The translations under genes were made by a program, and so were the position numbers. This document shows positions 24,001 to 34,433 of a DNA stretch of 64,000 bases, in pieces; within the stretch, counting starts at the first letter, position 1, and each line of letters opens with the position of its first letter. Source of the stretch: Caprimulgus europaeus (Eukaryota; Chordata; Aves; Caprimulgiformes; Caprimulgidae); NCBI GenBank assembly GCA_907165065.1, contig OU015541.1:15428501-15492500 (forward strand), read 5' to 3'. The notes under the pieces were generated by a model that did not search any database, was not told the DNA's origin, and saw nothing but the letters and a program-made list of their open reading frames with translations.

Positions 24001-27000
24001 TCTCCGAAAGGCCTTGTCTGTCCCGCTCCACGGCTGCCAGTCGCACCTCTAGGGCAGCCTTCTCATGCACCAGCAGTTCCTTCTCCTTGGACACCTTGGC
24101 CAGTGCGTGCCCTTGGCGAGAGGACTCCTGGCGCAACTGCTCCAGACCACTGCTGGCCGACTCTTGCTGGCGGTGAACCTGAAAGCGGGACAAAATGCAG
24201 TCAGAGTCCTTTCTCTGGAGCTCTGTGCAGAGACAGCCCTGTCCTTCGGGAGGAAAGCTGAAGGGCATCTGCTGCCTACTGCACTGATACCCTGGGCTGC
24301 CAAAAGGCACTGGGACTGGGAACTTGCAAGGGATGAGTAAGGCCCTACTGGGTTGCCTGTGCCCAGACAGCTCCTTCACAACAAACCTACATACCCCAGA
24401 GTACGTGTTCTCCTGCAAAAATACTGCATTGTCCAGAACTGCCACCTTGCAAACTGCCATTGGATCAGAATCCAGAAGCCACCCCTCTTTGTGCGAAGGC
24501 TGGAGAGCAAACGCTGGGCTACGGCCCAGAGAAAGCTCAAACTTACTAGAATCTCCAGAGTCTCCCTCAGTGTTTTCATGGTCTTCTCCTTCTCCTCATT
24601 CTGCTTCTGAGACTGTTCAAGCAAGGCTGAGAGCTCCACCACCCTGAGAAGAGAAGGTCCACGTGCCATTCCAAGAGCATGGCACACCATCACCTGTTCA
24701 AGAGCCAAGCAGCTCCCAGAAGCACAGCAGAGACAGTTCGACCCAGAGGATACAGCCAAGGCAGCGTTCATCTCTACCCGTCAATAACCCACACGCTGCA
24801 CTTCTTGCCCCAGAGGCCTTCTGCACTCAGTCCTGCAAGGAAGTGGCAGCACAGGGGTGCTACACTGCTTCTGCTGCTCCTGGGCAAGCTCCTCCCAACA
24901 ACCTTAGCACAGCCCTGGGGAGCAAAAGGGCTCTACAAGAGGCAGAGCTCTGTCTACAGTGGTGTCTCCATTTCTCATTAAATATCAGGTGACAGCAGAA
25001 AGAAGAGCTTCTGTCAGCCAGACGGTTTTTCTGTCCTCGCTGTTGAAGGCAAGAGTTTGACTGGGCACAGGAACAGGGCTGTGCAGAGTGGGTGCGTTTT
25101 AAACACCAGCACAGCCCGTCTATGAAGCCAAACCCCAGCTCAAAACAGCCATTCAGCAGACAACACGATGACTGCGCCACTGAAAACAGACTGGGGACCT
25201 TTCTCCTCACAAAGCTGTTTGTACAACCACTTCCCCTGGGCAGACGAGGTAGCACCAACAGCTTTTCCCTCACTTCCATGAGCATCCAGGGTCCCAAGTA
25301 TGAGGGAACGCTTCTCCCTTGTACCTCTGCTGCTCTTCTTCCAGTTGAAGCAGGGCTTTCTCCAGGCTCTGGTCTCCTCTGGCTTCCCACCTGCCTGGAA
25401 GGGACCCCTTGAGAACAAAGGAAATGTTTAGTCAAATTCTTGTGTTCCCTTCACTACTGTTGGCATCCATCGCTTTCCCCTCTCTTTGTTGTGTGTCTCA
25501 GGAGCTCGTGGCTTCTTCCAAGCGTAACAGCGTTGTGACTACGGAGAGGAAGGGAGGGCGAGGCTGATGCTTAATGCGAGTGGCTCTCCTCAGACTCCCA
25601 CTGTCGCACTCACAGCTCGGTAACCTCAGCTCATGACCGTGAGCGCTCACTTCACCTTGAAGCCCAGGAATGCTCTCCTACTCTCCTACCCTTCGTTTCC
25701 TACGTTTACTTTAGCTGTGAAGCAGAGAGAAAAGCACAGAGCCAGCTCTGTACCTTGAACACCAGCATTCTGGCCTTCCAAAATGCTACATTTCAACTGA
25801 TTCTTTTTCAGAGACACCCATATCATGGAACTGGCAGTGGAGCCCTCTCCTGAGGCCTCGGACAAATGTTACTCCAGCCATAAAGCACTCTTTCACAAAA
25901 CTAAAATCCTTCTCGACAGGGTTTTCTGGACTGGTGTTACTGGGCCTACTGGCTGCTCTGAGAATGGCAACCGGACAAAACACTGACGGCCAAACTTGCC
26001 GCGAGCGTTTCTTTATACCCTCAGAGAGCAAAATCTTGTTTTCTTCTGTCACGGCTTTGGGAGGTTTTTTTGCCCGTGTTAACGAATGCTGCGTGCACTA
26101 TCTTTAGTGAGCAACCTGCACACTCACCCCTCCTGCTTCCAGTCGCTGCTCCAACTCTCGACACCGAGTGCGGTACTGCAGTACCTAGATGGATACAGAG
26201 ACCGAGGGTGAGCGAACGCAGCTGGCGACAGACTCGGCTCCTCCTGCATTAGCTTTTCCCTAAGTCTTTCCAGCCCAAGCACAGGACATTTCACAGTGCT
26301 GCCCACACAGCCAACGAGAGGCCGTTGCGATCTAGGGAAGCTTCACTCGATCTCATCTCATGAGACAGGGTTTCCTTCACACAGCGTGCGACCTGCTCAG
26401 CTGAAGACAGCGATGGCAGGCAGAGCAATGGGACAGACTCAGCCAGCCATGCCGGCCCTATGGCCACCCCGTACCCCCCAGACGCTATTTCCAAGGGGCT
26501 CAAAGTCCAGCGGCTCCCGGCAGGGACAGGAATGAGCTTTCACCATCGCTTGTCACTACTGAGCAAGTGAAGCGCGTTCCGAGCACAGTCCCGCTCAGCC
26601 ACTGCAGAACGCGGGGTTCTGCTCGGCTGCGGCAGACAAGCCGGGGCAAGAAAAGCAGGACGAGCTCCCAGCAGCGCCGGGACCACCGTCGGGCACCGGG
26701 CCGGGCCGGGCACGGCCTGCCCCGACCCTCCGCCCAGGGCTGCCGCCCTCCTCGCTGTCAGCGCTCCTGCGCTCCGGGCCAAGCCGGACAGAGCCGCCTC
26801 TGCCCGGGACCGCCCGAACGCGCCCCCGCCGGCTCGACTCCTGCCTCCGGGACAGCCCCGGCTCCCGCGGCCCGGCAGAGGCGTTCGCACGCCGGGCACC
26901 TTTCTTTCCGGCCGGGAGAGGGCGAGCGAGAGGCGCGGGAGGGTGACAGCGGCAGCGCCGAGCGCCTGGGCGGGCCGGGCTGGGCCGGGTGGAGCAGGGC

Positions 27001-27317
27001 GGCTCCCGGCGCCTCCTCCCGGAGCTCCGAGCTACCGGCTCCGCACCGTCCCGCCCGCGGCAGCACCGGGCTGGGCCCTGGGGAAGGCGCCGTTGGGGTC
27101 GCGCGTTCGCCCCCGAGGTGGCCGCCGCCGAGTCCCTCCTCAGCGCGGCCCGGGCTGCCCGGGCACCCCGGCCCCTCTCCCGGGCAGCTCCCCTGGGCCG
27201 GGCGCCCCCGCTCCTCACCTTCGCCTGCAGCTTCTGCACCAGCACCGCTTGCCGCTGCTGGGCCTCCTGCGAGCTCTGCAGCCGGTGCTGCAGGGAGACC
27301 AGGCTCCGCGCCGCCAT
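8585..27317 (-). CDS. CEP250: CEP250 (C-Nap1) copy B, full 5' end, truncated C-terminus
   Basis: This centrosome-linker coiled-coil gene has 21 in-phase exons: 27219-27317 (ATG, QEAQQRQAVLVQKLQAK), 26128-26184, 25325-25407, 24547-24643, 23985-24178, 21677-21804, 21302-21471, 20330-20509, 19628-19762, 19151-19294, 18409-18710, 17804-17963, 16715-17027, 16174-16301, 15790-15910, 14583-14737, 11153-13660, 10540-10692, 10000-10113, 9782-9832 and 8585-8620. All boundaries are GT/AG and phases agree throughout, giving about 1775 residues against roughly 2440 in human. Landmarks shared with human include ELSALLEQSQKQNE, ESSLFE, RQAKEVIQG and ERERRKLKR. Relative to remembered human CEP250, about 190 residues are absent between exons 3 and 4. 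A TGA in the last exon and the breakpoint behind it remove about the last 80 residues. It may still be expressed; loss of the C-terminal tip could affect centriole targeting or NEK2 control (inference). Confidence 0.9.
11153..13660 (-). CDS. CEP250: Giant 2508-nt coiled-coil exon of CEP250 copy B
   Basis: A single exon of 836 codons (about residues 823-1658) begins RDRDRLQAVTEKLVWEV after an AG acceptor at 13661 and ends RDTDRFHHQ before a GTAGGC donor. It is continuous heptad coiled coil, rich in E, Q, K, L and R, with almost no proline. Vertebrate CEP250 is known for a very large rod exon, so this organisation supports the identification. Its last 866 nt are also present, inverted, at 1-866. 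Confidence 0.95.
13016..13370 (-). repeat. CEP250: 35-residue (105-nt) tandem repeat within the CEP250 rod
   Basis: The nucleotide string beginning atttgatctcctgctctctc starts at 13051 and again at 13156, a period of 105 nt or exactly five heptads. The protein unit is of the form I-R-E-L-E-K-Q...M-S-K-E-L-E-E-R-E-Q-E-I-K. A more diverged unit (MRMLEKQEEMHKTTLDQVV...) precedes them. Human CEP250 has similar degenerate ELEKQRE-type repeats, so the repeat mode is old, but the two central units here are recent. Confidence 0.85.
20165..20287 (+). mobile_element. 3' fragment of an endogenous retroviral LTR
   Basis: It starts in the family's conserved ttttatctcaacccatga stretch and ends in ...aaaaccaccaca. 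Corresponding sequence occurs near the 3' end of the LTR at 33211-33858. It sits in the CEP250 intron, about 40 bp from the donor side of the exon at 20330. Confidence 0.75.
20685..20775 (-). mobile_element. CR1 3'-end remnant
   Basis: The string agaatcatttaggctggaaa followed by agacctttaagatcattgag is the reverse complement of the usual CR1 3' end (compare 42020-42070). It is short and lies inside a CEP250 intron. Confidence 0.6.
21805..23984. other. 2.2-kb CEP250 intron without recognisable features
   Basis: This intron separates the exons ending LAEAR and beginning SVKESLESSLFE, which are adjacent in human CEP250, so no missing exon is expected. No coding-like or repeat segment was recognised. 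Confidence 0.6.
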
Positions 27318-27740
27318 GGCCCTCCGCTCGCCAGCCGGGCCCGCCGCCCGAGGGGCTCCGCCGCCTGACAGGCCTCGCGGCGGGGGCTGCTCCGCGGCCT
27401 GGCCCCGGCGGACGGCGCTCAGGTGTCCCCGGGCCGCGGCCGGGCGCCTGCCCCGGCGGGGCGGAGGGGTTCCCCCTGCTCGCCGGGGGCGACCAGCAGC
27501 CGGTCCGCGGTGCGGGAGAGCCGGGCTCGTTCGGGGCTGCTCTAGGGCAGCGCTTCCCTTCTCGCTCCTCACTAATGAATCCGCGCCGGGCTGCGGTGCT
27601 GCCGCGGGGGAGAGGCCGCCTCGGCAGCGCTTTGCTCCAGCGAGTTGTGCTCAGAGGCTGTGAACGGCCCCGGAGAACGTTGCGGGCAAAACGCTCCCTC
27701 GAGCGCGAGGAAACCAACGGTCCCTGGCCGCAGAGCGGCG
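26590..27740 (-). promoter_or_regulatory. CEP250: CpG island / promoter of CEP250 copy B
   Basis: The sequence is G+C rich with dense CpG and spans the first exon (ATG at 27315-27317) and flanks. The island continues upstream of the start codon to about 27740 and weakly to 27980. This is the usual housekeeping-promoter arrangement. The many long overlapping open frames here are a composition effect. No divergent gene was recognised on the plus strand. Confidence 0.75.
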
Positions 27741-28128
27741 CGGGGGGTCACGGGGAGCCGGGAGCGAGGCGGGCGGGACCGCAGGGACAGGAGGAAAGGT
27801 CCCTGGCCCCGGGGAGCCGAGGAAACAGCCAGAGCTTTCTCCTGAACGCTCCAGCTCCAGCCCTCGGCCGCCCACGCAGGCGGAATGGCCGAGTCTTTTT
27901 CTGCCTCCTGTGCAGCAGCAGCGGGACAGACCGCGAGCGCTCGGAGAGAAACGGGAATGGGAGAGAAAACGGCACATTCCCAGGACAGCGCGCTCTCTCG
28001 ATTGAGCTTTATTTCCCGAGCTCATCAAGAAATCCAGCAAGCAAACGTGACAAACAGGGCTGAGTCCCCTTGGCCCTCACTACCCCATTACGTGAATTCA
28101 CATCTTCACCACTCGAGTCGGGAGGTTT

Positions 28129-28739
28129 TGTGGGGGTTTCACTGCTTTGGCTGCAACCAAACACAGTCGCTCTCTCACTCTCGGCGCCTGCCAGGGAGTT
28201 AGGGAGAAAATTGGAAGGGTAAAAGTAAGGAAAACCATGGATAGAGATAAAACAGATTTATTAATGGAACTAAAATAAGAATTATAATAACAGTAAGAAT
28301 AAACAATTGAGTGATGCCCAGTGCAATTGCTCATGCCCAGCCTGTGCCAGCAGTCCTGGAGCAGAGACAGTCCTGAAACTGAAACCACAAAGAGTGAGCC
28401 TGAGAGATCCCCGAGAGAATGCCCCTGTTTTCTGGTCAACCCTGGTTAATGCACTGACATGATGTGACATGATCTGGAATACCTCCCTGGCACATCCCAA
28501 TGCCAGTTTGGGGTTTGCTATTCACTGCGCTTCTCCCTCCCAGTCCTAATGCAGCTGTGAAGCAGCCAAACACCGCGGCCTTGGGCTCCAGCAGCAACTC
28601 CTCACACCAGTACTGTTATCAACGTTCTTCTCATAACAAATCCCACACCGAAACCAAAGCACAGCTATTCTGGCTACTAAGAGAATTAACTCTATCCTAG
28701 CAAAACCAGGACAGGTTTTATTACTTACAACCCCTAACA
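28129..28739 (-). mobile_element. Endogenous retroviral solo LTR (minus orientation)
   Basis: On the minus strand it runs from tgttaggggttgtaagtaat to ...aaacccccaca, with an AATAAA-type signal in its 3' third. It belongs to the same family as 7740-8281 and has the same orientation. No internal region or second adjacent LTR is seen, so a solo LTR is likely. A target-site duplication was not evident. It sits about 0.8 kb upstream of the CEP250 start codon. Confidence 0.8.
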
Positions 28740-31054
28740 CTTAATTTGTGCACTTAGGAGAAAAGAAAAATAGCCAGTGGGGAGAGCACTCATCCTTCTG
28801 TCACGGTGCGGGCATCCCTTGTGTCACTCTGGGAAGCACGAAAGCCTCAGCAGTCCAACTGTGTTGGATCTGCTTGAAAGGCTTTTTGGGCAAGCTGATG
28901 TTTTACACCTTACCCCTTGGTTCATGTTATTTCTAAAAGTCATCAGAGTCTGACAAAGTGTCACACCAGTGAGAGATGATTTCAGCCTTCAGGAGGGGTC
29001 TGCAGAGCCATGGGAGTGGCATCAGATTGTAATGACCACTGCAGATCTTCAATATCTTCAGATCTTCAGTATGCTGTAGATTATGCAGACCTATTACAAT
29101 ATTTCATTTAATGTAATATTTCATCTCATTATGATGTAGACCTATGATAGTATTTAATTTTGATGCTCTACAGGACATTTTGCTTTCAAATAACGCCGTC
29201 TTGCACATACCATATGAATGCATCTGTACTGTTTTCTTGGCCCGGCTGGGTCTGCAAGCAGACAGTTGCTTCCATGTGGAACCAAAGCCAATAAAACCTG
29301 TGGACCCAGGCTGCCATGGACATCTCCATCTCGGAGGTCTCAAACTGTGTTCCCGGGCGTAGGAGCTCCACTGAGCGCTCTGCAGGGGCTAGCAGTAGCC
29401 CTCACAGCTGGACAGAGTCCTGTAAGGAGAGGCTGTTCCTGTAGAGCCATTTGAGTGCCTGGACTTAATCCTCAGCGCTGACTTCTGGAATAACTAATCA
29501 GTGTCTGCTCAGCTCCATGCATGTGACAGAGCCCAGCCTTGGTCCAGCCTTGGACTCCAGCTGATAACCCAAGGTGCTGTGAAACAGTCAGAGATGTTGA
29601 CGTGGCTGTGAAGGGCCAGCCTGGTGATATGGTCAGCAGATCCTACTGGACCTGAGCAGCCAGCTACTGTATCATGTAGCACCTGTATTGTGTACTGATA
29701 CCACATAATACCTTTATCTGCAAGGTTTTCCCATCACCTGAGGTGTCATAATGCTCAATTAACCTGATACTGTTAAACAGAATATCTGTCTGTAATAAAT
29801 TTGATCATATTCATTTTTATATGATCAAATCAGGGAAAGGCTTTCCAGAATTATTTTCATGGTAAGTACGAGTGTCCTCTGGCCCTGACGAGGTTTGACA
29901 GCCAGCTCATAGCGTTTGCTGCCATAGTCAGATATTCTAACGGACAGATCAGATCAGCTGTGTAACAGCTTTTGTGTTACAGCATCTAATTGATTCCACA
30001 AGCAGAGATAACTTCAGGGCAAAACAACGACAAAAGACAGTCATGAGGATGAAGTGTTACTCAAAGACCAGACGGTGAGGCCAATAATTCTGTACTCTAC
30101 AGTAACAAACAGAAGACTCAGTTCCTGTTTTAGCTACTACTTTTCATATGGTATTGAAACGTCTGTCTTTGTGCAGGGCCAAGTAATGACTTAATTATTC
30201 CTTTGATTGAGGTGTTGAATAAAAGAAAAAAGAATACGAAGCTTCATAAAGGCATTGAAAATACCTTCGCCCGCTGGCACCCTCTGTTCCCTCCCTGGCA
30301 GGAGCTCAGGGTTCCTGTGAAAGCCACCTGGATGGGTGCAGGGCTGTCTGGGTTTCGTGGTGCAGTAGACCCATTCTGAGCTTTTCTGTGGTCCCAAACA
30401 AGCACTGAATTAACAGTCTCCTTCAGCGCTGGAGAGATGTGGGGAAACAATTACTGCAGAAAGAACGAGAGGCTTCAGGTTTTTTTGCTTTGTGTCCTTG
30501 GAGGGTAAACATTGCAGTCCCTGATAAAGGGCGTCCATTCAGTGCAGCATCAGGTAGAGCAGCTTACTTTTCAGGTTACTGTGAAATGAGCAAGAAATGG
30601 GAAACGTGCCCTTGGCGAGCTGGGTCGGGGCAATGAGATGGCATAAAGCTGTCAGCTTCCTCTCCAAACTCTTTCTGCTGGTTGGTAAAACACACGTGAC
30701 TCAGCCTGTCTCATTTTCACTTCTGTCAGAGACATCTTCTTCTGTAGAAACATGATCACCTCTGCCCTGCAAGCTGGATCTTCTCTGTCCTAATGAGGTG
30801 AGGACCTTATTCTTCTGAGCAGCAGCAGCTGTTTTCTGTCTGGAGGAGCTGGAACTCCTTTCTGCTGACAGAAGGGTTTGTGTTTTCTTTCCCTGGGAGT
30901 TGTTCTCTCTTTGGGGCATGTCTGGCTTGATCCATCTGTTTTTTCCTTTTAATTGCAGGATTCATTGACTCCTTGATCTATCACTCGGCATGTGCCATCC
31001 AGAAGAAAATCTGACTTGGGAAGACAACATAAAGAAGAAAAGACGTCACCCCAC

Positions 31055-31215
31055 AAAAGAAAAGAAAAGAAAAGAAAAGAAAAGAAAAGAAAAGAAAAGA
31101 AAAGAAAAGAAAAGAAAAGAAAAGAAAAGAAAAGAAAAGAAAAGAAAAGAAAAGAAAAGAAAAGAAAAGAAAAGAAAAGAAAAGAAAAGAAAAGAAAAGA
31201 AAAGAAAAGGAAAAG
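31055..31215 (+). repeat. (AAAAG)n pentanucleotide tract
   Basis: About 31 almost perfect AAAAG units in a row, purine-only on the plus strand. The open frames through it (KRKEKK or FLFFSF repeats) are artefacts. It probably varies in length between individuals. Confidence 0.98.
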
Positions 31216-32752
31216 AAACCCTTAAGGAGAACCCAGCAGGGTTTTTGAAACACAAGTGCACAAGGGAAGAGCTTTGGAATTACCATATGGCCCTGACTGC
31301 TCTTACATTACTGTCCTGTCATCCTTTGTTTGGCATTAATTGTGGATGGAACTGCTTGAACCTTGCTGCTCTGAAGATCAGCCAGTTTGTCTGGCTGTGC
31401 AGACCCTACTGTAAAAATCCTTCTGCGTCAGTCTGTGTTCATCCAGTTCCATCTCTCTCCCCATTCTGTTTGGCTCCAGAAATCATGTACTGTCTTGTCA
31501 TGAGACCTGGAATGGACTGAAGTTGCCATCAAACCAGCTTTGTAGCACCATTGTCTAGTTGTATTTAAATTTTTCTTTAAAATGTTTCTGAGCCTGCTGC
31601 TGTACCGTGGGCCATCGCTGCAGAGCGCTCTTCTTACAAAAGATGCAAGTTGATGTTTCAGCAAAAAAAGCGTTTGGAGTTTTAATTGATTTTTAAATTA
31701 GATTGTGTTTTTCACTTCCGCTCTGTTTATATTTTGAAATCAAGTCCATCCTCTGTGTGTTTTGGTAAAGCATTTGGAAGAAAAATTAAATAATTTGAAC
31801 TAATCCTAGTACTGAATTATAATTAAAAAACACACCTGCATTGTGGCAAAGTATGTAGATATCATTATGATGATGAGGGTTTTTTTCTTTTTAATGATCT
31901 ACACAAGTGAGTAAAGTGCTTAGTATGTGAAATTATATTGGTAAAAATTTTAAAGTAATGAGGAAAAATTAAATATTGTGGATTCCTGCCTCATTTTGAG
32001 GCAAACCAGACTGATTACTTTTAAATCTCAACTGTGGATTTGCTTTGGTATTGCCTCTAAACTTGGTCCAAGCAATTAGTCCAGCAGTGCACAGTGAGTG
32101 TGACAGACACAGGCTCAGATCAAGGCAGAGAGAAATCTATTTTGTAATTCATTTGAAAGTGTTTTTTTGTTTGTGGGTTGGTTTTTTTTTTAATTAGTTG
32201 AACGTGTCTACAAACCAGGGAGTATAAAAACCTGTGGTTTTTTCAGTTGGGGAGAGAAGTGATTTGAGGTAAGGAGACTGATTAATCTCCGAGCTAGATA
32301 CTGGAAAAAAAAATGGATTTGTTAAAAAAACCAAATATTTGAAAGGAGGATATTTAATAAATCCATCGAGTCAGGATCATAAAGTACCCCTGCAATGTGA
32401 GGAAAGGGTTATAGTATCTCTCTGTTTTATCAAGAACAGAAAGTGAGCTGAACAGCTTCAATAGCACAGCAGAGCACACGGCTTTTAGTAAAAGCTGAAA
32501 GAAGAATCAGGAGGGGGATGGATGGAAATAATGCAGGAAGAGTTTCACCCACAGCTGAACAATTACCAGCTGATGGCTCATCTTTGAGAAGGAACCTCAG
32601 AAAAGCATTGACGAGCCTGGCACTGAGGAGTGCGCAGCACCAAGAGAAAGCAGAGGGCAGGTGAAGGGGCAAGACTTGTACTCAGTGTGGGAAACTGGAT
32701 ATGATAGAGCAGAGACACCCAGAAATGGAGATTCTGCCTGGAGAGGTAGAAA

Positions 32753-32838
32753 ATCAATGAAGCTGATGGTTAATACTGTGGTTAATAATGAAGCTGATGG
32801 TTAATAATGAATCAATGAAGCTGATGGTTAATACAGGC
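32753..32838 (+). repeat. Short imperfect tandem repeat
   Basis: The unit aatgaagctgatggttaata occurs three times with variable spacers (gtggttaata, atgaatc). Confidence 0.85.
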
Positions 32839-33210
32839 TGCTGCTGTAAAATGGGAGCTCAGGAGTAGGAGAGAGCTGGTGATTTTAACAGATGGAAAGA
32901 CCAAATGACTAATAGCCACGGAAAAGCCGAGTGGGATTCAAGGATGTTCATGTTGGTGATTGAGAGTAGGAAAAGATGTCCTGCTAATGCTGCTCTGAAG
33001 GAGAGAACCTCCTCTGGGGAGCTCAGTCTCCAGGGTCTGCAGTCGTGTTCTGCGGGGTGGGGCTGAGATAGATTGTGCTGTCTTTTGAAAGCAGTAAGGG
33101 CTCAAAAAGTAAAGCAAATGTTAATAATAGATTAACGTGTTTTTTCAAAGTTTATTCAACATAAGATCATTTCAACTGTACTTGATTCTGTTGTCTTCTG
33201 ACTTGGCATA

Positions 33211-33858
33211 TGTCCTGGTGTGAGCTGGGCCAGAGCTGGTTCTGTTCAGCAGCTGGAGCAGCGCTGGGGGTTGGGTTCAGCTGGGATTTGTTAGGAGAGA
33301 AACGCTGAGAACATCCCCATGTTGGCATTGGTGTCCCTGGCACTGAAGGACTTTGTGTTTGTCCCTCTGCAAGCGCAAGAGCTCAGGGGTGAGGAATATT
33401 GACATGGATCAGCTCCATGGGCATTTGGCTCTGCCAAGGGGCTGTTCCATCTCCTGTCCCCCATGGGCAGGAGATCTATGAGGGGCTCTTCCTCTCTGGC
33501 TCTCTCTGGCTCTCACTCGGGCTCTCGCTCTCCCGGGATTGCGGTTTCGGGTCGGGATTGTCGCTGCTCTGGGATCGTTCTCTGGGAACGGGCCGGGCTG
33601 GGTCAGCGGGTGGTGAGCAGTGGCACTGGGTGTCACTCATTGGCATATTTTATTACTGTTATCATTATCACTTCTATTTTAATATTAGTATTATTTTAAG
33701 TTTTCTTTTATTTCTATTATTAAACTGTTCTTATCTCAACCTACGAGACTCCTTGCCCTTGCCCCCAGTTGTATCCCCTCTCCCCTGGGGGTGGTGGGAC
33801 AGTGGGTGAATGGCTGTGGTGGCTGCTGGCCAAGGGCCAGCCCAGGGAAACTATCACA
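33211..33858 (+). mobile_element. Solo LTR of an endogenous retrovirus, probable 5-bp target duplication
   Basis: The element begins TGTCCTGGTGTGAGC and ends ...CTATCACA, so it has TG...CA termini over 648 bp. Flanking pentamers are GCATA on the left and GCGTA on the right, a 5-bp target duplication with one transition. The 3' part carries TTATTAAACTG and ttatctcaacctacgag, shared with other LTR fragments in the window. A 5-bp duplication fits ERVL-type integrases (inference). No internal genes remain. Confidence 0.75.
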
Positions 33859-34433
33859 GCGTACTCGATTATTTTTCTTTCTTACTCTTCTTTGATGCAA
33901 TTTTTAAAGTATTTCCTAAGCTATAAAAAGACAGGAAGGGAAGATGCCCCTCTCCCCTTGCCCAAAGAACAACTATGAACCTCCCCTAAAAGTCATCAGT
34001 GGGTGGCAATATCAGCTCCGTGATGCACACAGTCACATTTGAGTGGCTGCCATCACCACCACTGCTGTCACCCAGCAGCTTTGTGGCCACTGCAGGGACA
34101 AGCAAAGCAGCTCACAGGCTCCATGCCCACCTCCAGCTCCACTGTCTCCCCTTCCTCTCCCAGCCAGCGTGGCAGAGCCGTGCCCACCCCGTGTCCAGCC
34201 AAATGTAATGTCCCTGGTGCCATGGGAGTGTGTCACCTCCTGGCACCCGCAGTGCCCAGCTGGTGGGACCGGCACAAGCAGCACCCAGACCCCAGGGCTC
34301 ACGGGGTCTGTGAGGAGGCACGTCACAGCGCTGCGGGGGGAGAAGCAAGCTAAAGAGCCGAGGCAGCTGCCGGCAGCGCAGGGGGCTGCCAGTTCCTGCG
34401 CCAATGGCCTGGCTTCAGTTTCTTGGGAATGTA

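Larger units (their letters stand above)
28740..33210. other. Intergenic, AT-rich
   Basis: This stretch lies between the CEP250 promoter side and the ST3GAL 3' side. It contains an AAAAG tract (31055-31215) and a short tandem repeat (32753-32838). One minus-strand open frame ending near 30701 (Ser/Gln/Lys-rich, ...RRSSLQGRGDHV...) has a protein-like look. It has no recognised homologue and no clear splice context. I saw nothing else. Confidence 0.6.

Noticed and set aside
8585..27317. Assignment as rootletin (CROCC)
   Set aside because: CROCC is a related coiled coil. The N-terminal QEAQQRQAVLVQKLQAK, the ESSLFE...AKEVIQ block and the C-terminal ERERRKLKR are CEP250-specific.
26567..28063. 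A 498-residue open frame on the plus strand, and long minus-strand frames in the same block
   Set aside because: They span the CpG island over CEP250 exon 1. Arg/Gly/Pro/Ala-rich composition and several overlapping frames on both strands show the GC effect rather than coding.
30701..30955. Minus-strand Ser/Gln-rich frame ending ...SDRSENETG
   Set aside because: It looks mildly protein-like but has no recognised family, no clear acceptor and no neighbouring exon. Kept only as a note in the intergenic entry.
30990..31520. Lys/Glu-rich frame KRKEKK... and its antisense
   Set aside because: Produced by the AAAAG array.
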